Assembly (NCBI RefSeq): GCF_003711515.1
Contig: NW_021167083.1
Coordinates: 1,500,481-1,564,480 of the forward strand
Reading direction: 5' to 3'
Length of the DNA stretch: 64,000 nt
Source: Sodiomyces alkalinus F11
Taxonomy: Eukaryota > Ascomycota > Sordariomycetes > Glomerellales > Plectosphaerellaceae
The position numbers and the translations under genes were made by a program. Below, in pieces: positions 21,187 through 36,100 of the stretch; within the stretch, counting starts at the first letter, position 1, and each line of letters begins with the position of its first letter. The notes under the pieces were generated by a model. That model was not told the origin of the DNA, searched no databases, and saw only the letters and a list, made by a program, of their open reading frames with translations.

Positions 21187-24100
21187 ATGGCGTCTATCGA
21201 TGTCTCGTCGCAGAGGGCCACTCTGCTGACCGATGAGATTACACTTGAGCAGTTACCTGCTGAACTTCTTGTGGTAATCAGAGACCACGCCTCTACGAAC
21301 CTCCTGGATGCCGTCTCACAGGCTGCTCTCATCCCTAAACTCACAGGCCGCATCTTTGCTCACTTTGAGCAAGTCTTCCCGGACATTTGCGCGAGATGGA
21401 TCCTCAATGCACCGAGGCTGGGTTCTAGAGTCGATATTCTCGCGTCTTTCGCCAGGGTGTTGCGGTTCGCGCCTTACCTATCAACCTTTATACGATCTTA
21501 CTTGAACAACGGCTCATCATCTTCGACTATCCCGGATGGTGGTCGTGGTCCTCATACTCGTCCCCTTCAGTACCCCGATGCTGCGAGCCTGCACCGTTTC
21601 GAACCGAGTCAACTTTTGGGCCTTCTTCTTGCTGTTTGGAGACTGGCCAGTTTCGATTTGAGGAGATATTCAGGCCTGCTGCCCCCCTCGGAGTTGCAGC
21701 CGCTCTTCAAGCACCAAGACCACGCCGTTCGATATTTGGCCGTGAGGATATTCTGTCTTCAGACCCATGCCGCCGATGCCAAGCTAGAAGCTCTCATTCG
21801 AGAGCATATTGGAACCACCGCTCCTATCCTGGGCGACTTCGATGGCGACGAGATAGACTACGGCTTTCTTAGCCTCCACGAACATGCTCGTGCCGAGAAG
21901 ATCCTTGACCTTCGCCGAAAGGCACAGGACGCTACGCTGGGTGATCCCGTCAGTGTTCAGCTTGTGCCACCCCAGGGGTTGACGTCCCTGGTCGCTTGCT
22001 ATGGCCGTGTAATGCTCCCCCGGACGTCCGCCTCCACCACCCACTCTCCTTCGTCCCTTGTCATGACTCCGACCACCGCCAGCAACATGGAAAACCTAGC
22101 TGCTGCCCTGCTCAACGATACGAGGCCAATCCTCCTTTCCGGTCTCCCTGGCAGCGGCAAGACCTCGCTCATCCAACAGTTCGCCAAAGACTTTGCCAAG
22201 CACTCTGAAATGGTGACCCTGCACATCAACGAGCAGACCGACGCCAAGATGCTCGTAGGACTGTACTCGGCCGACTCCAAACCCGGCAGCTTCCAGTGGA
22301 GGCCGGGCGTCTTGACGACGGCTGTCCGGGAGGGAAGATGGGTTCTCATCGAGGATCTCGATCGCGCACCCAACGAAGTCATCAGCACCTTGCTACCCCT
22401 GATCGAGCGCGGCCAGCTTCTCATCCCCAGTCGCGGCGAGACCATCGAGGCCGCCGACGGGTTCCGCCTTTTCGCCACCGTCAGGACCACCCGGGGCATG
22501 CATGGCCGCGAGACCCTGCCGAACCTCCTGGGGTTGAGGTTCTGGCAGCAGCTTCCCATCCAGGCGCCTGCCGAGACGGAACTCCTCGACATCATCGTGG
22601 GCACGTACCCGGTCTTGCGCAAGTTCGCGCCGGACATCTTGTCGGTTTATCGACGACTGACCCATGCCGCGACGGCCACGGGAGCTGCGCGCCACTCCTT
22701 CGGCCGTAGCATCCTGGATCGCCAGCCCAGTTCCCGCGACCTCTTGCGCTGGTGCCGACGCTTGGCCGGCCTTCTCCTTACCGACGCGGACGGCAAGACC
22801 GGCGAAGAACCCGTCACCGAAACCATGCGAGATTGGATGTTCATGGAAGCCGTCGACTGCTTCGTCTGCAGGATACCCGACGCCAAGGCGAGGGAGTACC
22901 TCGTCCTGCAAATCGCCCAAGAGTGGCACATGTCCAAGGAGAGGGTGTTGCACTACCTCGAAGCGCACATACCGCCATTGGAGGATGGTCCGGATCAGTT
23001 CCACATCGGGAGAGTAAGGCTGCGGAAGAACAAGAAGAACAAGGACCGCTTGGGGAAGCTGGCGAAGAAATCACAATCACCCCGACCCTTCGCGAATACG
23101 ACGCACGCGAAAAAGCTGTTGGAGCAGGCCGCTGCCGCCGTCAGGTCGGGCGAACCCGTCCTCCTGGTCGGCGAGACGGGCATTGGCAAGACGACCGTCA
23201 TCCAACAGCTCGCCGATACCCTGGGCCACCGCCTGGTCGCGGTGAACCTGTCCCAGCAGAGCGAAGTGGGCGACCTGCTCGGAGGGTTCAAGCCCGTCAA
23301 CGTCCGGAGCCTCGCTGTTCCCCTGAAGGAGGAGTTTGAGGACTTGTTCTCCGCCACCGGCATCTCCACCACCAAGAACCAGCCCTACTTGGAGCGGCTC
23401 GGAAAGACCTTCGCCAGGGGCGACTGGGCCAAGGTCTCGAAGCAATGGCGGGAAGCGCCCAAGATGTTTGCCAAGATTGTCGACGAGCTGGCGAAGCGCG
23501 AAGCCGAGCAAAAGCGCGAAGCCGAGCAAAAGAGGGCGAACCTCAACGGGGACGGCGGTGACGGCGGCGGCGGCGACGGGAACGACCAGCCAGCGAAGCG
23601 CCGGAAGACGGAATCCAAGTTGCAGAGGCTGCTCGACCTCAGGCCCCGCTGGCATGCTTTCTCTCGCAACCTGGACCAGTTCGATGTGCAGGTATCCGGC
23701 CACTCGGGCCCCTTCGCCTTCTCTTTCGTCCAAGGCAACATCGTCAAGGCGGCCCGGAACGGCGACTGGGTGCTCCTGGACGAAATCAATCTTGCCTCTC
23801 CCGACACCTTGGAGAGCATAGCGACCCTCCTCGCGGGCCCTTCCGAGACGCCCTCCATCCTGCTCTCCGAGACGGGTGAGATCGAAAGGGTCAAGGCGCA
23901 CCCGAACTTCAGGATATTCGGCGCCATGAACCCGGCCACCGACGTCGGCAAACGAGACCTCCCCATCGGCATCCGCTCGAGGTTTACCGAGATTTACGTC
24001 GACAGCCCGGACAAGGACGTCAAGGACCTCCTGACCATTGTCAAGACGTACCTGAAAGGCAGCGGCACCCGGGACGACAAGGCCGCCGATGATATCGCCC

Positions 24101-27100
24101 GCCTCTACCTCGACACCAAGATGCGCGCCGAGGAGAAACGCTTGGTGGACGGGGCGAACGAGGTGCCGCACTTCAGCCTCCGCACCTTGACTCGCGTCCT
24201 GTCGTACGTCAACCACATGGCAGCGTTCTACGGCCTCCGCCGTGCTCTCTACGAAGGCTTCTCCATGGGATTCCTCACCCTCCTGAACAGGGAGTCGGAA
24301 AAGATCCTGATGCCCCTGATCGACCATCGTCTCTTCGGCCAAGTGGCGAACCCCCAGTCCCTGCTCTCCCAACCGCCCAAGCGTCCGAACGATGGCAGGA
24401 AGTATGTCCGTTTCGTCAACAAGGCCAAGGATCGCCACTACTGGCTCTGCCAAGGCGACCTGGAACCCGTGGAACGGCCCGACTATATCATCACCCCGTA
24501 TGTCGAACGTAACCTGCTGAACCTCGTCCGGGCGACGTCTACCCGCCGGTTCCCCATCCTCATCCAGGGCCCGACATCTGCCGGCAAGACGAGCATGATC
24601 GAGTACCTGGCCAACTTTACGGGGAACAAGTTCGTCCGGATCAACAACCACGAGCACACCGACTTGCAGGAGTATCTGGGCACGTACATCTCGGATTCCT
24701 CCGGCAAGCTGCGGTTCCAAGAGGGACTCCTTGTCCAAGCCATGCGACGGGGGCACTGGATCGTCCTGGACGAACTCAACCTCGCGCCGACCGATGTCTT
24801 GGAAGCGCTCAACCGCCTCCTGGACGACAACCGAGAACTGCTGATCCCGGAGACCCAGGAAGTCGTCAGGCCGCACGAGAACTTCATGTTGTTCGCCACG
24901 CAGAACCCGCCGGGGCTCTACGGAGGCCGCAAGGCCCTGTCGCGCGCGTTCCGGAACAGGTTCCTCGAGCTGCACTACGACGACATACCCGAGGAAGAGC
25001 TGGAGTACATCCTCCAGCAGAGGAGCCGCAACACCTCCCCCTCGGACTGCAGGCGCATCGTCACCGTCTACAAGGACCTTTCGCGGCTGCGGCAGACGAC
25101 CCGCATGTTCGAGCAGAAGGACAGCTTTGCCACGCTCCGCGACCTCTTCCGATGGACCCAGCGGGACGCCGACACCCGTGAGCAGATCGCCGCCCACGGC
25201 TTCATGCTGCTGGCCGAGCGCGTACGCGTCCCCGAGGAGCGGGTGGCGGTCAAGGAGGTCATCGAGAAGGTGTTCAAGGTGAAGATGGACACCGACAAGC
25301 TGTATGCGCCGACGGCCTTGCCGGGGAAACCCGACGCGAAACAGAACAACGACGACAACAACGACAACAACAACGACAACACCCATGGCGTCGTGTGGAC
25401 CGGAGCCATGCGTCGTCTCTACATCCTCGTAGACAGCGCGCTGCGAAACAACGAGCCGGTCCTCCTTGTCGGCGACACGGGGTGTGGCAAGACGACGGTC
25501 TGTCAAATGCTCGCCGAGGCGCGCGGCCGAGAGCTGCACATTGTGAACGCCCATCAGAATACGGAGACGGGAGACTTGATCGGATCGCAGCGGCCTGTCC
25601 GGAATCGAGGCGCCATTGCCGAGGCGCTCAGGACCGAATTGGCCGGTGTCCTTCATGGCGTTGGCCAGCCGTCGTCGTCGGGAAGTCTCGAGGAGCTGTT
25701 GGAACGATACCATGGCCTGCCTGCCGAGGCAGCGTCCGCCATCGACGCATCCATCCGCGAACGCATCGCGTCGCTGGAGACCAGAAGCAAGGCGTTGTTC
25801 GAGTGGGCGGACGGCAGTCTCGTTCACGCGATGAAATCCGGAGCCTTCTTCCTGCTCGATGAAATCTCCCTGGCCGACGATTCGGTGCTGGAGCGACTTA
25901 ACTCGGTGCTGGAACCCCAACGAACCCTCTTGTTGGCGGAGAAGGGCATAGACAACTCGTTCGTCACCGCGACGGAGGGTTTCCAGTTCCTCGCGACCAT
26001 GAACCCCGGAGGGGACTTTGGCAAGAAGGAGTTGTCGCCCGCCCTGAGGAATCGTTTCACCGAGATCTGGGTCCCCTCGCTCTCCGAGACGGAAGATGTC
26101 CTCGAGATCGTCCTGTCGAAGCTGGATGGGGACCTCAAGTCTTTCGGGAAGACCATCGTCGAGTTCTCCTCTTGGTTTGCGCGCGCCTTCCGGTCGTCGA
26201 CCTCGGCGGGTTATTCCATCCGGGACATCCTCCTCTGGGTCAAGTTCATCAACCACTTCGGCCACGCGGATGCCGATTTCGCGGTCGTGCATGGTGCGGC
26301 GACCGTCTTCGTCGACACCCTCGGCGCCAATCCTTCGGCCCTGGTCGCCATGGACCCCGAGACCATGGAAGCGCAGCGACAAAAGTGCCTCGACAAGCTG
26401 AGCGAACTGCTGCGGTGCGATGCCTCGGCCATCTACCGAGCGCAGCCGGAGGTGTCCCTGGAACCGGGCAAGCTGTCCATCGGCCGATTCGAGGTCGCGC
26501 GGGAGGCCGGTCTCGCGGCAGACCCGACCTTCGCCCTCCACGCGCCGACGACGAAGCGCAATGCGATGCGCGTCCTGCGCTCGCTGCAGATGCAGAAGCC
26601 GATCCTCCTGGAGGGAAGCCCCGGTGTCGGAAAGACCACGCTCGTGGCCGCCCTCGCCACGACCTGCGGCCGGCCCCTGACGAGAATCAACCTGTCGGAC
26701 CAGACGGATCTGATGGACCTTTTTGGTACCGACATGCCGGTCGAAGGGGCCGAGGCGGGCAACTTCGCGTGGCGGGATGCCCCCTTTCTCCAAGCCATGC
26801 AGCGGGGCGAGTGGGTGCTGCTGGACGAGATGAACCTCGCGTCGCAGTCCGTGTTGGAGGGCCTGAATGCCTGTCTCGATCATCGCGGCGAGGTCTACGT
26901 CTCCGAGCTGGACCAAGTGTTCCAGAAGCACCCCGACTTCCGACTGTTCGCGGCGCAGAACCCCCACCACCAGGGTGGCGGTCGCAAGGGCCTGCCGAGC
27001 TCTTTCGTGAACCGGTTCATCGTCGTCTACGCCGACGTCTTCACGGAGGAGGACCTGCTCCTGATCGCGGGCCACAACCACCCCGACATCCCGCACGACA

Positions 27101-30100
27101 TGGTCCAGGGCGTCATTCGCTTCGTCTCGAGCCTCAACCACCGCGTGGCCGTGGAGAAGGCCTTTGGCGCGCACGGCAGTCCGTGGGAGTTTAACCTCCG
27201 CGACATCCTCCGGTGGCTCGACTTGATGGCGTCGCGAGACGCGCTGCTGCGCACCGGCTCGGTGGACGACTTCCTCGGCCTCGTGGTCCGGCAGCGCTTC
27301 CGCTCGGTCCAGGACCGGGAACAAGTCGACGCGCTGTACGCCGAGGTCTTTGGGCGGCGGCCGCGGGACCACAGCCTGTATCACGACGTCAGCGCGGCCG
27401 TGTTCCAAGTCGGGAACGCCCTCCTCCCCCGCAGCCGGCTCTCCCAGCCGCTGCAACCCCCCGGCATCGACGCGGTTCGCCGGCTGCCGGAGCTGGAGTC
27501 GTTGATGATTTGCGTCAAGCAGGGGATCCCCTGCATCCTGAGCGGCTCGTCCGGCAGCGGCAAGTCCGTCCTCCTCCAGCACGTCGCCGCGGTGGCGGGC
27601 AAGTCCCTGGTCGTGTTCCCGCTCAACGCCGACATCGACACCATGGACCTCGTGGGCGGATTCGAACAGTCGGATCCGCTGCGCCAAGTCAACGCCTCGT
27701 TGCGGTCCCTCTACGACGGCCTGGAGAGGTCCATCCTGTCCCAGTTGCCGGGCGAGGTGCCCCGGGAAGCCCTGTCGTTGTTCTACGCCCTCCACTGCTG
27801 CTGCCGCGACGGTGGCGATGCCCCGTCCCTCGATGGGCTTGCGGCCTCCATGCGCGCCGTGCTGTCGATGGTCGCGCCCGAGTCGGAGATGTCGTCTCTC
27901 CTGTCTGCTGCGCTCGCTGCCTTGGCGAAACCGCGCGTGGCCAACGACCCGCGCTTCGAGTGGCTGGACGGCGTGATCATCCGGGCACTGGAGACGGGGC
28001 AGTGGTTGGTCCTAGACAACGCGAACCTGTGCAACGCGTCGGTTCTCGACCGGCTCAACTCGCTGTTGGAGCCGAACGGGGTCCTGAGCATCAACGAGCA
28101 CTGCGGACCCGACGGGGCGCCCAGGATCATCACACCCCATCCGGAGTTTCGCATTTTCCTGACGGTCGATCCTCGCTATGGCGAGCTGTCGCGGGCTATG
28201 CGGAACCGCGCTGTTGAGATTCACCTCGGCGATCTGAGTCTGCCGCCGACGGAGATGGCGGACGTGACCTCGGCCCGTACGGCAGAAGTGGAGAGCAGTC
28301 TCCGAAGGTTCCGTTTGTCTAGGGACATTTCCATGGCATCTCGTCGGCGGAATTCGGGCTGCGCCCCGGATGTGAGCGCCTTGACGCTGGGGAACCTCTC
28401 GTTGAACGATGCTTCAGTGGCACGGAGGTATGTTGGCGTCACGGCCCGGGTGTTTCCCGATGGTCCTGCGTTCTCTCTCGCCACGTACCAGATGCAGCTT
28501 GACGAGCTCGTGTTTTATCTCGAGGCCGAGGAGACGGCTGGAGTAAGAAAAGCGACCTTGGAACTGTATGGGGAGCTTTCAAGAACGGGGTTCCAAGGGA
28601 TTGCAGAGGCCCAAGTGAGTTGCCCAGCCCCTTTTCTTGTCTCTATTCTCGAGTTCAACACTGCTAACAAGACGTGACAGCCCCTTTCCCCCTTGCAAAA
28701 TGCGCCCATCGTCCGTATTCTACAACAAACGGCCGGCGACCTGCCCTTCTGGCTGGACTCGTGTATTGATTTCCTGTCCGACCTCCATCGTTATCAAGGG
28801 GCCATGGAGATCCACACAAGGGGGGCAAAGGCAGGGAAGCTCGCCTCGCTGAGTCGTCTGCAAAGATCCGTCTTGTCGGATCGAATCGCTGCAGTGGCCA
28901 AGGACTCGACGGCCGGAGTCGCCAAGTTTCTCACTGCCGTTCTTCAAGGCGCCATGAGGTTTCTGCAAGCTCATCTCAAGAGCAGCACCTATTGGAAGGT
29001 TGGTGGTCCGGTTTGACTGTTGTTTGCGGTGCAAAAAAGAAGAGAGAAAGGAGAAGAAAAAGTCGACTGACATGCTATCAGGAACAAACCTACATCATCC
29101 GAGCCATGCTGGATTTCTGGTGGAGGACCTTCGAGTTCGTCTCCCGCCCTGCCTCTGAGCCGTTTGAGGAGGCCAGATTCCAGGCGCATCTGGGACATGG
29201 CATCAAGGCGGTCGAGTCTCTGCTTTCTTCTGTCGAGACCGACCTGAACCGCGACTTGGCCGCGGGCTTCCTGCAAGCCATCCGGGATGCCTTCACTACG
29301 GGGTTCATGCTCAAGACAGGGCTCAGTATGGAGATCCTTTGGCGACTCTTCAAGCCAGCGCCTATCCTCTCCGCCGAGACGCTCAACCAGAGCAGGGAAC
29401 TCGTGCGCCTCGCCGACCGATTCGACGGGCTGAGGTGGAAGGTCCGGACCTCGGTCTCCGACCTCGCCAACGCCATGTCTACTCTGGTGGCCGCGGCGCA
29501 AGTCGTCCAGAGCAACCCGTCCACGGCCACCCAACTGATCGACGACCTGAGCAAGGAGATCGACCTCCTCGAAGGCAGCATCGGGTCTGTGTCCAAGGAA
29601 AGGGAGATCAGCCCGTTCTTCGTCGAGGCGTTCAAGAACCTCGAACAAGCCTTGGTACTGCAGGCCATCTCCTCTTCGGCCCAGGACGAGAGCGAGAGCG
29701 TCATCTCCTCCACAGACTTGATGCCGCTGGCCGTCATGTCCAACCAGCCAACGCTGGACCAAATCCGTCTCAGGGGGGCCGTGAACAAGGCACAGCGCCT
29801 GCTCTCGACGGGCCGACTGGCTTCCCGCGACACCGCCTCACACGCCTGGCATGGCAAACTGGCAAGCACGCTGCTCGCGAGGTCCAAGTCGATGGGGGCG
29901 GCAAGCCTTGGTTCTCTGCGCCTTTTGGAGGCCGAGCTGCCTCTTCTGGGCCGCTTTCTTGTCAAGTCGTCGCGCCAGATCACGGACAGCCCGATCATGG
30001 CGCTGAATCGGACCCTACGGCAACTCGTTCTGGAGGTTGTTGTCTCGGCACATGGACTCGGCCTGGGCGTGCATGGAAATATGGAAGAGGTCTATCACCG

Positions 30101-33100
30101 TGTCCGTTCTGGCCATGCTGCCTCTGCCGGCCTACCGGATCTCACTCCCGAGGCATTCACACGGCTGTCGGCCCAATACCACCAGACCGTGGTCACCGAA
30201 GAATGGCCTACTCATGTTGCGGCCGTTGCCAAAGACCACTTGATTCCCTCGATGATCGCCGTGGCCATATCGGACTCGTACGCAACCATCGACGATGACG
30301 AGTCTGGAGAGCCTGGAGAGCCTGCGCCTGCTCCTGCGCCTGCACTCGCTAGATACGCCCGAAACGCAGCAGCCTTCTCATCCGTGGCCTGGGTGCAATT
30401 CGCCGTCGGCTACATCAAGCTCTACGTCCCCGACAAATCCTTCGACCCCCAACTGAGGCCTCAGTTCGAAAAGGAGGTCTACGACGAAACCAAGACAAGA
30501 TTGCAGCATCGCCTCTCTTCTCTGCTCGCGTTCGAGTCCCACTTCACGGGCCAGGATCACTCCCTGCGCGCCCAACTGGTCAAGGAGGACATCGAAGCCC
30601 TCGGTCCCGCCCCTGCCGCTGGCCAGGTCGTTCACTACCGCCCTTCGCAGTCGGAGCTTGGGCAGATGCAGGCCGACTTCAACAATGTTCTCAAATCGGT
30701 GGTCGACATGGGCGTTGCCTCGACGCACTTGCGGCGCGCCTTGACAGATTCTGATTCTTCGGCCGCTGAACAAGAGCTGGAGCTGGACTTGGTCAAGCAA
30801 AATGTCAACCAGCTCATAGACCGCTTGTCCAGGCGATTCGACGCGTATCAGGACATGGTCACGCCGGCCGTCGATGCTCTCCATTGTCTCCAGCTGGGTC
30901 TGTCGTTGACAGTAGGGCTTGATTCTCTCGTCCGGGACGAACTAGCAACGGGCCCTTTGATGGATCTCGTCCCGTTTCTGGGAGGCAGGCTGCCGGACCC
31001 GAATACGGCTCTTTCGGGCCGAAGCCTCCAGTTCCTCCACTACATGGGCTTGGTCGTCTCCGTCGAAGGCCTACCGGGCATCAGCGCTGCGCAGAGGCAG
31101 GTCCTGTTCGAATCCATCCACGGCTTCTTCAGCGACTGGAGCAAGAAGCTCGAGGCGGACCGCCAGTTGGAGGCATCAAGGACGAGTCTCTACCGCTTCC
31201 GGGGAAGTTTCGAGGACGAAGAAGAACAAGACGAGGCCGAGTTTAACGAACTTTTCCCCACGTTTGACGAGGAAAACGAAGAAGAGGACACGAAGTTGTC
31301 GACTGAGCAGCGAGGGCGCGTCCGGGTCCGGGACCTGTCGGTCAAAATGTCCGAGTTGCATCGAAACATCTTCCTGAAGCCCCAGGAGCCTTCGCAGAGC
31401 CTACGCGAATCCTGCGTGGCCATAAGCCGGGAAGCTGCTTCAGAGGCGTCCGAGAAGGCGGCGGTGGGCCAGAGACTCAACCGGAGGATCCTGCCCATGG
31501 CCATGTGGTCTCTGTACGAAGGGCAGGCGGCATTAGACGTGAACGCCGTGGGGGGGCGCTACAACTTCTACTCGGACCCGAATCTCCCAGCCGTACGACA
31601 ACTCGTCTCCCTCATCGGCAAGATCGAGGCCCGCTTCCGCGACTTGCAGAGCGTGGACGAGATCGGCTTCATGCAGCCGCTTGCCGACGTCCTCTCGGCG
31701 TGCGAGAACCTCCTGAGCATCGTGCACACCGAGCCGCTGGCCAAGATCCTGCCCAAGCTGGAGCACCTGCACAACATCGTCTACGAGTGGCAGCACGGCG
31801 GCTACGCACCCAGCATCTACGGCGCGCCTGTGCTGTACTCCTCGCTGACCGACACCATCATCAGCTGGCGCCGAGAGGAGCTCAAGACGTGGGCCAAGCT
31901 GTTCGACCTGGAGGTCCAGAAATGCCGGGACGACGCCAACTCGTGGTTCTTCATGGCATACCAGGTCGTCATCGCCGTGCCGCTCACCTTCGTCGGCTCG
32001 GACGACGACCCCGTCCCGCCGCTCCGAGACTACGCCGTTCGCCTGGTCAAGGAGCTTGAGGTCTACTTCTCCAGCTCCATCGTCGGCCAGTTCGCCGGCC
32101 GTCTTTCGCTGTTGAAGCAGCTGCAGAAGCACCTCGAGCTCCTGGTGATGGATTACCCGTCCCTCTCGGTCATTCAGGACGCCTTGCGCAACTTCATCGC
32201 ATTCTATGGTCGCTTCGAGGCAGTCATTGACGAGTCCATCACCCAAGCCAGGGCACCCATCGAGAAGAACGTCAAGAACACGGTGCTCCTCGCCAGCTGG
32301 AAGGACACCAACATCAATGCTCTCCGTGAGAGTGCGCGGAAATCGCACCGGAACCTGTTCAAACTCGTGCGCAAGTTCCGCGCCGTCTTGGGACAACCGG
32401 CCGCCCCGATCATCAGTCGAGGTCTTCCGGACAAGGAGCCTGTCACTGCCAGCGAAGAAGGGGGAAGACACTTGGTGGGGGGGAAGACGAAGACAAAGAC
32501 GGACACGGACACGGACACGGAGACACAGGGCCGGGCCATCAGCAGATGCCAGGATGCCGCCCCCGAATGGCTGCAGACGAACCGCCGTCTTTCCAACCTC
32601 CCCAAGACGCTCTCGGTCATGTCTGGCATGACCGGCGTAGTAGGCGTGAAGAACAAGTCCTCTTGGGATGCCAGTCGAGAAACCAAATCATTCTTCGCAT
32701 CCCTCGTGTCGTCCATTGCCGAGCTGCGCAAAGAAACCCCGGAGTATCTGACGGAGGAGAACAAGGACCAGGTCAAGCATCTCAAGACCCGGAAGCGCTA
32801 TCTGTTCGCCGATGTTCTGAAGACAATGCGCCAGATGGGATTCAGGCACAATCTCAGTCTCGAAGCCCTCGCCAAGCAGGAATCCGTTGCCACCGTCCTC
32901 GGAAGCACCCCGGCGTACGGCCACTACCACCACTGCCACCACGACGATGCCGCCGAGCACTACTTCCACAAGGCCGTCGACATAGTGGCCGCCGCTCGGG
33001 TGGCGGGTCACAACCACCACGACGAGCTCACGGGGGCCGAGGTCGCCCGCAGCCTCGGTTACCTAGAAGGCATGGTCCAAGTCCTCCTCGGCCAGAGGAG

Positions 33101-36100
33101 CGCTCTTGTTGCAGCCCAGAGGTCCCTTGATTCCCTGACGGACTCTCTCGTCTCGGCTCGCGAGTTGAGCAACTGCTGGGACGACGACAACGCCATCATT
33201 CTCGAGAGACGGCCTTCCAACCTGCCCAGGGTCGTTCGGTGGATCATACCGGTTCTGGAGTTTGGGACTCGGCTGGTGGAGGCCCATGGCAAGCTACTAG
33301 GTGGTGTCGACAACACGGAGATCACAAGGGCTCTGGAAACGAGAGCCGCGGCGTTCAGGGCCGACGTGGAGAAACGCAACGACCTGGTTGCCGTGCCCGG
33401 AAAGCTCAAGCTCGCCCGCCGAGAGTCGCTCGATGCCGAAGCACGACTTGGCCTCCAACAGTGTGCACAGGAGCTGGACGCCATGGCAGCCTCCCGTCCC
33501 GATCTCGGGTTCCTGCTCCAGCAGATCAAGGCCTGGACGAAGTTGACGGTCCTACAAGAAGAAGAAGAAGAGGAAGAAGAAGAAGATGCCCAGGACGTCA
33601 AGCTAGGCGTGGACGACACCGACAAGTTCGGCCGCCAGGTGGCAACGTTGTGCGACTCCGTCCTCGTCGCCGTCCAGGAGTACAAGCAAGCTGCGTCGGC
33701 GTTGCTGCCCGAATCGCCCCGTACGCCCGGGTGGCTCTCGGGCAGCAGCAATGCCTTGGGCGCTATGCTCAAGGCCCTCCGCATGGACACCATCACCCGT
33801 GCCGTGCAGGACTGCATGGCTGCGATGGAGCGCCTCCACCTAGAGACGCCGCGAGTCCGCAAGGTCTCGACTTCCATGCTCGGGGTCGCTCTGCCCATTC
33901 TCGAGCACTACGCCGTCGCATGCCAGCACGCGGCTCGACGGCTCCGCGCGCTGCACTTCGCCACGGGGGAAATGACCCACCACCTCGGCCGGACCTTCGC
34001 ACAGCTCGCCTCCAAGGGATTCTGCACACCGCAGGAAAAGTCGGACGAGACGCAAGGGGAATCCGGGAAGCTCGAGTCCGGAACGGGTCTCGGCGAGGGG
34101 GAGGGGGCCGAAGACATCAGCAAGGACATTCAGCCCGACGAAGACCTGTCCGAGCTCGCGCAGGAGCCCAACAAGGACCCGAACGGGGAGGAGATGCAGG
34201 ACGAGAAGGATGCCGTGGATATGGCCGACGAAGACATGGAAGGCGAGCTCGGAAGCGTGGAGGGGGCGGAGGACGAGGATGAAAAGGACGATGATGGGAA
34301 AGGAGAGGAGAACGAGGAGGAAGAGGAGGATGACATGGAGGAGGAAGCCGGTGAAGTGGACGACTTGGACCCGACCGCCGTTGACGAGAAGATGTGGGAT
34401 GGCGAGAACGAAGAGGAAGCGGAAAAGGACCAGCAGGGAGACAAGGCGAAGGGGCAGAAGAAGAAGGACGAACAGATGGCTGCCGAGGGCCAAGAGGCGA
34501 ACGACGAGGGCGACGAACCGCAGGAGGCGGGCGACGATCAGGGGGACGAGCCCGATGCCAACGAAGACCAAGATTCTGCCGCGGAACAGGAGGAGGATGT
34601 CCGGTTCGAAGAAGACATCAAGCAGGATCAGAACGTCCAGCAGGAGGATGCCTTGGCCTTGCCGGAGGCAATGGAACTCGATCTTCAGGATGGGGAGTCC
34701 GGTTCGTCGGACGATGGGTTGGACGACGACCTATCGGATATGGGGGATAACAAGGACGACGACCTTCCGGAGCAGCAAGCATCCGACGTAGAGGATGACG
34801 ACGAGCCCGAGAAGGGCGAGCAAGGTGGTGAATCCGAGGAAGCGAATGAAGAAGTGGACAACATGGCTGGCGATGAAGCCGACGACGAACCACAGCCCGA
34901 CCCAGAAGAAGAGGGACAAGATGAAGGAAGCCAGCCGGACAAGCCCGACGAAGACCAGCAGCAGCAGCAGCAGCAGCAACACGAGCCACAGCAGAATGAC
35001 ACCGCCAACGCGAACGCCGAGAACGCGGCACCGAGCGACGTCAAGGGCGGCGGTCTGGACCAAAACAACGCGGACTCGATGGACCTCGACGACGAGTTTA
35101 GCAACAATGCCGCGCAGCGAGACGAGGGTGATGCCGGCGACGGCTCTGCGCAGCAGCAACAACAGGCGAGCGCCGGCCAGGACGGCACCGTGTCGCGTTC
35201 CGCGCAAGAGGCGCAGCCGCAGCCCCAGTCGTCCGAGAAAAAGGACAACGACGACGACGATGCGCAGGACGCGGCGCGACGCGACCCGTTCAAGAAGCTC
35301 GGCGATGCGCTCGAGCGATGGCATCGACGGCAGGCGGACATCTTGGAGGCGGACAAGGAGCAGGAGGATACCAAGGAGCCGAAGCAAGAAATCGAGGCCG
35401 ATGGCGAGGGGGACATGAGTCGTCGGGAGTTTCAGCATTTGCAGAACGACGACGCCGCGGCTGACACCCAAGCCCTGGGAGGCGCGTCGGAAGACCAAGT
35501 CCAGCCTATCGACGATACCATGGCCATTGATGATGAGGACGAGGATCCTTCGAGCCGGGTCATGCCCGAGGAAGACGGTGGGGAGGATCAAGTGGGCGAC
35601 GACAACAACAACAACAACAACAAGATGGACATGGACGGTCCGGAGGATGCCGGCCAGGACCAAGACAAGAAGAACCAGGGCCTCGAGCGCGAAGATGCGC
35701 GTTCCGGCGTCAAGACGCGCCAGGGGGCATACGACCGAGAATCCCCGTCGCCCGAAGACGGCATCCCGGGAGAGGAAGACGAGGAGAAGAACGAGACAGA
35801 CCCCGACGAAGACGCCAACGCCATCGAAGAGACATCAGCGCAACTCTCCGAGACGCACCTCGCCGACGATCAGGGGGGGTCCCCTCTCCGGGACTTCTCC
35901 GAAGCGATGCAACTCTGGTCCGACTTCCAAAACAAGACGCACCCGCTCTCGCTCTCCCTCACCTCCCAGCTCCGGCTCATCCTGACGCCCTCCCAGTCGA
36001 CCAAGCTCTCCGGGTCGTTCCGCACGGGGAAGCGGCTCAACATCAAGAAGATCATCCCCTACATCGCGTCCAGCTACAAGCGCGACAAGATCTGGATGCG

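Noticed and set aside
23077..27795. 1572-codon open frame on the minus strand inside midasin
   Set aside because: It lies entirely antisense to conserved AAA domains. With G/C at nearly every third codon position, antisense stops are rare, so long shadow frames are expected. No domain is visible in it.
34685..35663. Long minus and plus frames across the acidic tract of midasin
   Set aside because: Poly-Ser, poly-Arg or Leu/Val-rich translations are the complement of GAG/GAC-rich coding DNA.
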